Part shown: one piece after another, positions 1-5,388 of the stretch | How the letters are laid out: every line of letters starts with the position of its first letter | Numbering within the stretch: the stretch's first letter is position 1 | Assembly: GCA_024763435.1 (NCBI GenBank) | Contig: JANTFN010000138.1 | Location: 1-5,388 of the forward strand | DNA length: 5,388 nucleotides | Reading direction: 5' to 3' | From: Thermodesulfobacteriota bacterium | Lineage (GTDB): Bacteria > Desulfobacterota > S145-22 | Made by a program: the position numbers and the translations under genes | Notes under the pieces: model-generated | The model's database searches: none | What the model saw: only the letters and a program-made list of their open reading frames with translations | What the model was told of the DNA's origin: nothing

Positions 1-447
1 ATATCTATAAAAAAAGAAAAGCAGGGAAGCCTCGGCGAGGTTCTCGATGTGGGGACCGGATCGGGAATTCTTTCCATCGCGGCGGCTTTTTCCGGCGCGC
101 GCCATGTTACAGCCATCGATATTGATGCCTCGGCCCTTAACGTGGCACGTGAAAATGCGGAACATAACGGGGTAAGAAAAGAAATCCTTGATTTTTTTTC
201 CTGCCCGCTTTCCGATCTTCCCGGCCAGTTTGACCTTATCTTTGCGAATATCACGGCTCAAACGCTTCTCGACCTGCTTGACGCGCTCCAGGCACATCTA
301 ACCCCTTCCGGCGCTCTCATTGTCTCCGGCATCCTGGTGGAACAGGGAAAGGCCTTTCTGAAAAAATCAAAAGATTGCGGTCTTGAAAAGATCGGAACAC
401 GCCGGTCAGGGGAATGGATTTCGTATCGCCTCGGGAAAAAACGATGA
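1..447 (+). CDS. prmA: Ribosomal protein L11 methyltransferase PrmA (C-terminal half, 5' end outside window)
   Basis: This reading frame is open from the first base and stops at TGA 445-447, giving 148 visible residues. PrmA proteins are usually about 290-310 residues, so the N-terminal L11-recognition domain lies off the left edge. What is visible is the Rossmann-fold SAM-dependent methyltransferase domain. The SAM-binding glycine loop LDVGTGSGIL is at codons 15-24. The acidic end of strand 2 (AIDIDASAL) comes about 20 residues later. The family's characteristic FANIT motif is encoded at 241-255, where PrmA proteins commonly have ANI(L/T). In the family, PrmA uses S-adenosylmethionine to trimethylate the N-terminal amino group and lysines of ribosomal protein L11 in the cytoplasm. 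The stop overlaps the rsmE start, and prmA-rsmE is a pairing found in many bacteria. Residues and frame are seen directly; function is by family. A generic methyltransferase is the only real alternative, and the rsmE neighbour argues against it. Confidence 0.92.
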   Translation: MSIKKEKQGSLGEVLDVGTGSGILSIAAAFSGARHVTAIDIDASALNVARENAEHNGVRKEILDFFSCPLSDLPGQFDLIFANITAQTLLDLLDALQAHLTPSGALIVSGILVEQGKAFLKKSKDCGLEKIGTRRSGEWISYRLGKKR

Positions 448-1187
448 GTCGGGACTACCAGTTTATTCCGGACCGTTTAGATCCGGAAAGCAAAACAGTG
501 GAAATTTCAGGCCCCGAACACACCCATCTGAAACGGGTCCTCCGCCTGAGGGTGGGAAACACGATTATCGTTGCGGATGGGCAGGGGGCACTCTACCAGG
601 CAGTCATACGGAAAATAACGGGAGACCTTACCCGGGCAGAACTGAACGGCAGGCTGAAAACCATACCGGAACCCGCCTTGAAGGTAACCCTGATTCAGGC
701 CCTGCCCAAGAGCCAGAAAATGAAATGGATTCTGCAAAAAGGGACGGAACTCGGCGTCAGTGAGTTTGTCCCCGCTGTGGCGGAAAACTGCGTTTCACGG
801 CTAACAGACAAGGCCTGGGAATCCAAAAAAGAACGCTGGAACGCGGTTATCAGGAGCGCTGTCAAACAATCCCATCGGGTGAGGATTCCCCGACTCCGAG
901 ACCTGGTACCGCTGTCTCTGGCCCTGAAGACTGTCAGGGGTCAGGTGAAACTCCTGTGCGACCCAGAAGCGGGACTTTCGCTGAAGGCATATCTGGCCCA
1001 CACCGAACCCCTGCAAGAAGTCGTTGCCGCTATCGGTCCGGAAGGCGGGTTCAGCCCAAATGAACGGGACCTGGCGCTTCAGGCAGGTTTTGTGGCCTGT
1101 TCCATCGGCCCGCAGGTCCTGCGCCTGGAAACCGCTGCGGTTAAAATTATATCTGTCCTACAGTTCCTTTATGGTGATGATGAATAA
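444..1187 (+). CDS. rsmE: 16S rRNA (uracil-1498-N3)-methyltransferase RsmE
   Basis: The product is 247 residues, a normal length for RsmE. Family signatures are clear. ALPKSQKMKWILQKGTELG is the conserved helix region in the middle of the protein. IGPEGGFSPNE lies at residues 197-207 and LRLETA at 226-231. The last two form the SAM-binding trefoil knot of the SPOUT class. In the family, RsmE methylates N3 of U1498 in helix 44 of 16S rRNA on the assembled 30S subunit, using S-adenosylmethionine. I chose ATG 444, which overlaps the prmA stop as ATGA and has a weak GGGA at 433-436 upstream. An in-frame ATG at 414 would add ten residues (MDFVSPREKT) encoded inside prmA and lies outside the usual RsmE N-terminus, which begins close to the short stretch before the PUA-like domain. 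The overlap suggests translational coupling to prmA. Confidence 0.95.
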   Translation: MSRDYQFIPDRLDPESKTVEISGPEHTHLKRVLRLRVGNTIIVADGQGALYQAVIRKITGDLTRAELNGRLKTIPEPALKVTLIQALPKSQKMKWILQKGTELGVSEFVPAVAENCVSRLTDKAWESKKERWNAVIRSAVKQSHRVRIPRLRDLVPLSLALKTVRGQVKLLCDPEAGLSLKAYLAHTEPLQEVVAAIGPEGGFSPNERDLALQAGFVACSIGPQVLRLETAAVKIISVLQFLYGDDE

Positions 1188-1223
1188 TTCCGTAAAAATT
1201 GGCTTTCAAGCCGGGAGTTACGC

Positions 1224-3737
1224 ATGAAACCTTATCGGTTTGATTTGATGCAGGGCTGGTTCTCAAAAAAACTGTTCTCATTTCTGTTTTCCAATACCCA
1301 TATTGCCCCCAACCACCTGAAGAAATGGCGCAAAATTGTTTCTGAGGGGATGGCCATCCCTGTCGTCGATAATTCAAGTCAGATGGATTTTCTGGCCCTT
1401 TACCATGGCTACCAGAACGCGGGTGGAAACTTTCCCGGATTTCCCCTCGGAATTTCGATGCTCCCCTGGATTTCCATCCGGGGATGGCTCGTGACGATAC
1501 GGGCCCTGGCCCTGTGGACCTTTAAAAAAGTATGCCTCTTTGACCCTTTTACAGGAAATTCCGGAGAGGAAATAAGCAAAATAGGCCGTGTTCCATTTGC
1601 CCTTTTTGTAAAACCTGGAAGCGCGCGTATCCAGAAATGCCTGTATTCCCGGGGCAATCCCCTGCGGGACCTGATTCGCCTGCAGCGTGAGGCCTCCTAC
1701 CGGATTTTTCTGGTTCCCCACTTAATCGTGTATGACGTTATCCCCCGAACAGAAAAAAAATCCCTGTATGGGGCCTTCTGGGGTAAAATGGCAGCCCCTA
1801 AATGGACAATGCGGCTCAAAAGGCTCATCACAAGAAAAGAGGTTCAGATACGAATAGGCACCCCTGTCAACCTTCAAACAGTCATCGCGCGTCTTCAAGA
1901 GGCATCCGATGAAGACGTTGAGAGGGAAGTTCATCAAACCCTCGAAAAGGAATTTGACCGGAAACTGCGGGGTATCTCAGGCCCATCCATTCCTTCGCGG
2001 GAAAGAATGATTGAAAAAATTTTAGCAAATCCCGAACTCAGGGATTTCTTTTCCGAGGAGGCCGCTAACCAGGAAAAATCCGTTGAAGAAATCGCGGGGA
2101 AGGCACGGCGGTATACCCGTGAAATTGCCTCGGATCTGAAAATATCGTACGTAAAAAACTGGGAAAGAGCCCTCAAATGGGTATGGCAAAACCTGTATGA
2201 CGGCGTGGATATCAATAAAGAGGCGGAAGAAAAAATAAGAAAAATAGCGCGGCATTATCCCGTTGTTTACATTCCTTCCCACAAAAGCCATGTTGATTAT
2301 TTTCTTCTTTCTTATGTCCTGTATAAAATGAATCTTCCCATGCCCTTGATTGCCGCGGGGACAAATCTCTCTTTCTGGCCCATAGGCCCTATCTTCAGAC
2401 GGTCCGGGGCCTTTTTTATACGTCGAACCTTCAGAAACAATCCCCTCTACGGGGAGGTGTTTTTCCATTACATCAGGGCCCTGATCGCTGAAGGGATTCC
2501 CATGGAATTTTTTATCGAAGGCGGGCGCAGCCGGACAGGTAAACTTATTCTTCCCAAGAAAGGCCTTCTTGCCATGATACTCCGAGCCTTTAATGAAAAG
2601 GCCGCGAATGACATTTATCTTGTTCCCACAGCAATTTCCTACGAAAGGGTTGTTGAAGAGGCCAGCTATATCCGGGAACTGCGGGGAGAAGAAAAGAAGA
2701 AAGAAAAGATGCGAGACCTTTTACGTTTGAGAAAGATTTTCGGGAAACGGTATGGGACGGTTTATCTGAGATTTGGCAAACCCCTGTCACTTAAGGGATA
2801 CCTGAAAGGAGAAGATCTGTCCAAAAACTCCCGGGGTATAGACGGGCGTCAGCGCCTCTATCAGCAAACCGCTGATATGGTTATTCAGGAGATACAGAAG
2901 GCTATGGCGGTAACACCGTCAGCACTTGTCGCGGCGGCTATCCTCTCCGAAACCGACAAGAGTCTCCGATTGTCTCAAATTATAAAAACAGCCGAATTTT
3001 ACAGAAACCTCCTTGAAAAAACAGGAGCCGAGTTTCCAAAAACGGGGGAAAATACGGAGCGCGTGTTTCAACGGGTCATCACCCTTTTCACTCAGGACGA
3101 TGTTATTAGAATTGGCCCGGACATAGATGAGACAGACCCTATGTTTTACGCGCCCCCTGAAAAACGTATCAATCTTGAATTTTCAAAAAATATGATGATA
3201 TCACACCTTGCACCCCTGTCGATTTACTGCTGGTCGCTAAAAGCGGAAAACAAGGACATCAACCTCAGCCCATACGCGCTATTTTCCTTTCTGACAAGTT
3301 TGTTCAGAGCTGAATTCCTGTTAAACCCGGAACACACCATGAAGCTGTATCGGACAGCCCGGGCATTATCAAAAAATTTCAGCGAATTTGAAACAAAAAA
3401 AGTTAGAAACTTACTCCTGAACACCCTCGAGGGATATCTCGCCGGCGCCTCTTTTCTGGCGCAGGAGCAGGAAAGACCTTTCCCCATGGAAGAGAAAAAA
3501 CTGGTTCAAAAGATGATGAAATGGGGAAATCAAATGTTGTCCTCATCGCAAATCCGGTGCATGGAATCCGTTACGTCCGCAACCCTGAAAGGATGCATCA
3601 GGGTTTTTCAGTCAGATGAAATTCTCACCCAGGTATCAGCCGGGAAACCCTCTAAGGGGAAAGAAATTAGCGCGGGACCACGTTTTAAAACGATCCCCCG
3701 GATTACAACCATTCTGACGGATCTGATCATTGAATAG
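1224..3737 (+). CDS. plsB: Glycerol-3-phosphate 1-O-acyltransferase PlsB-like, 837 aa, with degenerate N-terminal acyltransferase repeat
   Basis: The product probably transfers a fatty acyl group from acyl-ACP or acyl-CoA to position 1 of sn-glycerol-3-phosphate at the inner membrane, giving lysophosphatidic acid. All four glycerolipid acyltransferase blocks are intact in the central domain. Block I is H353-KSHV-D358 (HX4D, catalytic pair). Block II is GAFFIRR at 395-401. Block III is FIEGGRSRTG at 430-439. Block IV is YLVPTAISY around P468. These positions are offset by a constant 47 from the E. coli PlsB residues I remember (H306, D311, R354, E385, P421), and the flanking text (LLSYVLY, GPIFRR) matches that protein closely. 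Length is slightly above E. coli PlsB (about 807). Residues 1-225 look like a degenerate second copy of the domain. Residues 225-340 are a charged helical linker, and 560-837 is a mostly helical C-terminal region. No clear transmembrane helix is seen. ATG 1224 follows GGGAG at 1213-1217. The gap to rsmE is 36 nt with no terminator, so co-transcription is plausible. Confidence 0.93.
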   Translation: MKPYRFDLMQGWFSKKLFSFLFSNTHIAPNHLKKWRKIVSEGMAIPVVDNSSQMDFLALYHGYQNAGGNFPGFPLGISMLPWISIRGWLVTIRALALWTFKKVCLFDPFTGNSGEEISKIGRVPFALFVKPGSARIQKCLYSRGNPLRDLIRLQREASYRIFLVPHLIVYDVIPRTEKKSLYGAFWGKMAAPKWTMRLKRLITRKEVQIRIGTPVNLQTVIARLQEASDEDVEREVHQTLEKEFDRKLRGISGPSIPSRERMIEKILANPELRDFFSEEAANQEKSVEEIAGKARRYTREIASDLKISYVKNWERALKWVWQNLYDGVDINKEAEEKIRKIARHYPVVYIPSHKSHVDYFLLSYVLYKMNLPMPLIAAGTNLSFWPIGPIFRRSGAFFIRRTFRNNPLYGEVFFHYIRALIAEGIPMEFFIEGGRSRTGKLILPKKGLLAMILRAFNEKAANDIYLVPTAISYERVVEEASYIRELRGEEKKKEKMRDLLRLRKIFGKRYGTVYLRFGKPLSLKGYLKGEDLSKNSRGIDGRQRLYQQTADMVIQEIQKAMAVTPSALVAAAILSETDKSLRLSQIIKTAEFYRNLLEKTGAEFPKTGENTERVFQRVITLFTQDDVIRIGPDIDETDPMFYAPPEKRINLEFSKNMMISHLAPLSIYCWSLKAENKDINLSPYALFSFLTSLFRAEFLLNPEHTMKLYRTARALSKNFSEFETKKVRNLLLNTLEGYLAGASFLAQEQERPFPMEEKKLVQKMMKWGNQMLSSSQIRCMESVTSATLKGCIRVFQSDEILTQVSAGKPSKGKEISAGPRFKTIPRITTILTDLIIE

Positions 3738-3748
3738 GAGAGCCGACG

Positions 3749-3777
3749 CGGGAAACCCCCTCATGTCTTCATTCCCG
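3749..3777. other. Weak inverted repeat in the plsB-parA gap
   Basis: CGGGAA at 3749-3754 pairs with TTCCCG at 3772-3777 around a 17-nt loop. An alternative pairing is CCCC 3757-3760 with GGGG 3777-3780. A pyrimidine-rich tract, not a clean U-run, follows at 3788-3800. This sits where a terminator of the upstream transcript would be expected, 11 nt after the plsB stop. The stem is short, the loop long and the T-run interrupted, so I do not call it an intrinsic terminator. Confidence 0.22.
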
Positions 3778-3795
3778 GGGAAAGGCGTTCTTCCT

Positions 3796-3823
3796 TTCTC
3801 ATTAAAAAAAGGTGTGTTATAAA
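3796..3823 (+). promoter_or_regulatory. Candidate sigma-70-type promoter of parAB (extended -10)
   Basis: A TATAAA at 3818-3823 is preceded by TG at 3815-3816 with one base between, the extended -10 arrangement. TTCTCA at 3796-3801 matches the -35 consensus at four of six positions with a 16-nt spacer. Transcription would begin around 3830, leaving a very short leader before the AAAGG ribosome binding site (3835-3839) and ATG 3849. The position in the only gap over 100 nt in the window supports it. AT-rich hexamers occur by chance, so this is a candidate only. Confidence 0.4.
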
Positions 3824-3848
3824 AGGCTTGGTGGAAAGGTAAAAAATA

Positions 3849-4622
3849 ATGAGTCAGACAATAGCCATAGCAAATCAGAAGGGGGGCGTGGGAAAAACAA
3901 CCACTGCGGTCAACCTGGCAGCCTCGCTTGCCATGAAAAACAGAAAAATACTCCTTGTGGATATGGACCCTCAGGGAAATGCAACGAGCGGATGCGGAGA
4001 AGACAAAGAAAACATCAAAAAAAGTGTGTACGACGTTCTGCTGGGCAACCAGACTGCGGAAGAGGTTATTTACCCTACTTCTTTTGAGGGGCTTGATATC
4101 CTGCCCGCTAACGGGGATTTAATCGGCGCGGAGGTTGAACTCATCCAGGAAATAGGGCGTGAGTATTTTCTTAAAAAAAGTCTTGAACCTATTCTAAACA
4201 GATATCACGATATCCTGATAGATTGCCCGCCATCACTCGGCCTTTTGACCGTGAACGCCCTGACCGCGGCGGAAAGAATTATTGTCCCCCTGCAGTGCGA
4301 ATTTTACGCCATGGAAGGTCTTTCCCAACTTTTGCGAACCATCCGGCTGATTAAAGGGTCTGTAAACCCTTCCCTGCGTATAGACGGTATCCTGCTGACC
4401 ATGTTTGACGTCAGGAACAATATTTCACACCAGGTGAAGGAAGAAGTCTGCGCTCATTTTGGCTCCCGTGTCTTCTCAACGGTAATAAATAGAAACGTAA
4501 GGCTGAGCGAAGCGCCGAGTTTCGGAAAAAATATCTTCGAATACGACAGCCGCAGCACAGGGGCAGCCGGCTATCGGCTTCTGGCGGAGGAATTTTTGAC
4601 AAGGGAGAAGCATAGTGCCTAA
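3849..4622 (+). CDS. parA: Chromosome partitioning ATPase ParA (Soj-type)
   Basis: The 257-residue product has the size of chromosomal Soj-type ParA and lacks the N-terminal DNA-binding extension of plasmid type Ia ParA. The deviant Walker A motif KGGVGKTT is at residues 11-18, with signature lysine K11 and catalytic lysine K16. The A' motif LLVDMDPQG contains D38 and D40. Walker B is ILIDCPPSL with D125. Two arginines that bind nonspecific DNA in Bacillus subtilis Soj, R189 and R218, fall at the same residue numbers here (in DVRNN and NVRLSEAP). In the family, the ATP-bound dimer coats the nucleoid, and ParB-parS complexes trigger ATP hydrolysis, moving replicated origins apart. In several bacteria Soj also influences DnaA. 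AAAGG at 3835-3839 lies 9 nt before ATG 3849. The 3' end overlaps parB by 8 nt. MinD and other deviant Walker ATPases are less likely, since there is no C-terminal amphipathic membrane helix and parB follows. Confidence 0.96.
   Translation: MSQTIAIANQKGGVGKTTTAVNLAASLAMKNRKILLVDMDPQGNATSGCGEDKENIKKSVYDVLLGNQTAEEVIYPTSFEGLDILPANGDLIGAEVELIQEIGREYFLKKSLEPILNRYHDILIDCPPSLGLLTVNALTAAERIIVPLQCEFYAMEGLSQLLRTIRLIKGSVNPSLRIDGILLTMFDVRNNISHQVKEEVCAHFGSRVFSTVINRNVRLSEAPSFGKNIFEYDSRSTGAAGYRLLAEEFLTREKHSA
4601..4607 (+). promoter_or_regulatory. Shine-Dalgarno sequence that fixes the parB GTG start
   Basis: AAGGGAG at 4601-4607, inside the last codons of parA, is 7 nt before GTG 4615. It is the strongest Shine-Dalgarno match in the window. 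It supports GTG 4615, which overlaps the parA stop, as the parB start, with translation of the two genes probably coupled. Confidence 0.75.
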
Positions 4623-5388
4623 AAAGAAGGTGCTGGGCAGGGGGATACGCGCCCTCTTCCCGGAAGGCGTTGGTGAGGGAGAAAGGTTTCTCTTCGCGGG
4701 GATAGAAAAGGTAAGGCCCAACCAATCGCAACCGAGAAAAGAAATAGATCAGGAAAAACTCTCGGCGCTTGCGGCCTCCATCAAGGAAAAGGGGATTCTG
4801 CAGCCCCTGCTGGTACGCCCCAGTGGAAACGGGTATGAGATCGTCGCGGGTGAACGCCGATGGCGGGCGGCGCAGATAGCGGGGTTGAAGGAGATTCCCA
4901 TTGTGGTTCAGGAGTTCTCGGAGAGAGAAAGCCTGGAAGCGGCCCTGGTAGAAAACCTCCAGCGGGAAGACCTGTCTCCTATTGAAGAGGCACTGGCTTA
5001 CGTTGAACTTATGAAACGGTGGGATTTGACCCAGGAATCCCTCGCGCAACGGCTTGGAAAAAAACGCGCAACCCTCGCCAATACCGTCAGGCTGCTTCAG
5101 CTTTCCACAAAAATACAGAAGCTTGTCAGTTCCGCGGCCCTGAGCGCGGGACACGCGAGGGCCCTGCTTGCATTACCGGATAAAACACGTCAAGAGGCAT
5201 TAGCGGATGAAATTATTCACAAAGGACTATCCGTGCGCGAGGTTGAGAGAAAAGTCAAAAGGCTTCTGAAACAGGCACCGGAAGAGATAAAAACTGCATT
5301 GGATCCCTTTGTCGAGGACCTGCAAACAAGACTTGAACGACGTCTGGGGGCGAAAGTCAGGATTTCTGTCGCGGGGAAAAAGGGCTCT
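4615..5388 (+). CDS. parB: Chromosome partitioning protein ParB (Spo0J-type), 3' end outside window
   Basis: The frame opens at GTG 4615 and stays open to the right edge, giving 258 residues. ParB of this type is usually about 280-300, so roughly the last 30 residues of the dimerisation domain are missing. Domains in order are as follows. The N-terminal ParA-contacting motif VLGRGIRALF is at residues 6-15. The ParB/Srx CTP-binding domain includes GERRWRAA at 79-86 and ENLQRED at 113-119, the two arginine-containing motifs that hold CTP. The helix-turn-helix for parS spans about 139-163 (TQESLAQRLGKKRATLANTV), followed by the conserved LSAGHARALL at 176-185. The start of the C-terminal domain (RLGAKVRI) is just before the edge. 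In the family, ParB loads at parS sites near the origin, closes into a CTP-bound sliding clamp, recruits SMC and stimulates ParA. It starts within parA (8-nt overlap), so both proteins likely come from one transcript. Confidence 0.96.
   Translation, partial: MPKKKVLGRGIRALFPEGVGEGERFLFAGIEKVRPNQSQPRKEIDQEKLSALAASIKEKGILQPLLVRPSGNGYEIVAGERRWRAAQIAGLKEIPIVVQEFSERESLEAALVENLQREDLSPIEEALAYVELMKRWDLTQESLAQRLGKKRATLANTVRLLQLSTKIQKLVSSAALSAGHARALLALPDKTRQEALADEIIHKGLSVREVERKVKRLLKQAPEEIKTALDPFVEDLQTRLERRLGAKVRISVAGKKGS

Noticed and set aside
141..156. CACGTGAAA core resembling the right half of parS, in prmA.
   Set aside because: Only 11 of 16 positions match and about one such match is expected by chance in this length. 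The bases encode the conserved VARENA segment of the methyltransferase.
192..199. Run of eight T in prmA, a possible slippage or frameshift site.
   Set aside because: The frame is continuous and family motifs are in register on both sides, so there is no sign of a frameshift or of programmed slippage.
414..443. Upstream in-frame ATG for rsmE that would add ten residues.
   Set aside because: It lies well inside prmA, has no convincing ribosome binding site, and extends beyond the usual RsmE N-terminus. ATG 444 makes the common ATGA overlap.
383..763. A 126-codon plus-strand frame across the prmA-rsmE junction.
   Set aside because: It is an out-of-frame shadow of two well-supported genes, and its product has low-complexity Gly, Pro, Arg and Thr-rich composition typical of a shifted frame.
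2022..2468. A 148-codon minus-strand frame within plsB.
   Set aside because: It lies opposite the most conserved acyltransferase blocks, and its translation shows no family features.
3772..3782. TTCCCGGGGAA near-palindrome considered as an operator.
   Set aside because: The arms are 5 bp with a single central base, overlap the weak inverted repeat already listed, and match no operator I know.
4425..4439. Perfect inverted repeat TTCAC-N5-GTGAA inside parA, reminiscent of parS halves.
   Set aside because: The 5-nt spacer is incompatible with the parS palindrome, and the bases encode the ordinary SHQVKEE segment of ParA.
4411..5154. A 247-codon open frame on the minus strand opposite the end of parA and the start of parB.
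   Set aside because: Both strands cannot easily code here. The plus strand encodes unmistakable ParA and ParB motifs throughout, while the minus-strand translation is rich in Arg, Pro and Phe with no recognisable domain.

Overview
The window is a compact chromosomal segment with all five protein genes on the + strand, in the order prmA (3' part) - rsmE - plsB - parA - parB (5' part). GC content looks moderate, close to one half by eye. There are no mobile elements, CRISPR arrays, tRNAs or rRNAs. I cannot name the organism. The combination of a large PlsB-type glycerol-3-phosphate acyltransferase with Soj/Spo0J-type chromosome partition genes fits a Gram-negative proteobacterium or Desulfobacterota-like ('deltaproteobacterial') lineage. 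This is an inference from gene content, not a taxonomic proof.

Left part (1-1187): the C-terminal half of ribosomal protein L11 methyltransferase (PrmA) runs in from the left edge. It overlaps by 4 nt (ATGA) the start of rsmE, the 16S rRNA m3U1498 methyltransferase. The two are a ribosome-modification pair that is probably translationally coupled.

Middle part (1224-3737): a complete 837-residue PlsB-like acyltransferase with all four acyltransferase sequence blocks intact in its central domain. It probably catalyses the first acylation of membrane phospholipid synthesis. Its N-terminal 220 residues read as a second, degenerate copy of the same fold that has lost the catalytic His, Glu and Arg. 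This is the most interesting internal structure in the window. The gene starts only 36 nt after rsmE with a good ribosome binding site and no visible terminator between them, so it may be read from the same transcript.

Right part (3738-5388): a 111-nt gap holds a weak inverted repeat and a plausible extended -10 promoter. It is followed by parA (soj), complete, and parB (spo0J), truncated by the right edge about 30 residues before its expected end. parB starts at a GTG inside the end of parA (8-nt overlap) behind a strong Shine-Dalgarno sequence. Together they form the ATPase and the CTP-dependent parS-binding clamp of a chromosome segregation system.

I see no previously undescribed system here. 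The genes are recognisable housekeeping families. The points worth a second look are the pseudo-acyltransferase repeat in PlsB and the neighbourhood that joins lipid synthesis to chromosome partition.
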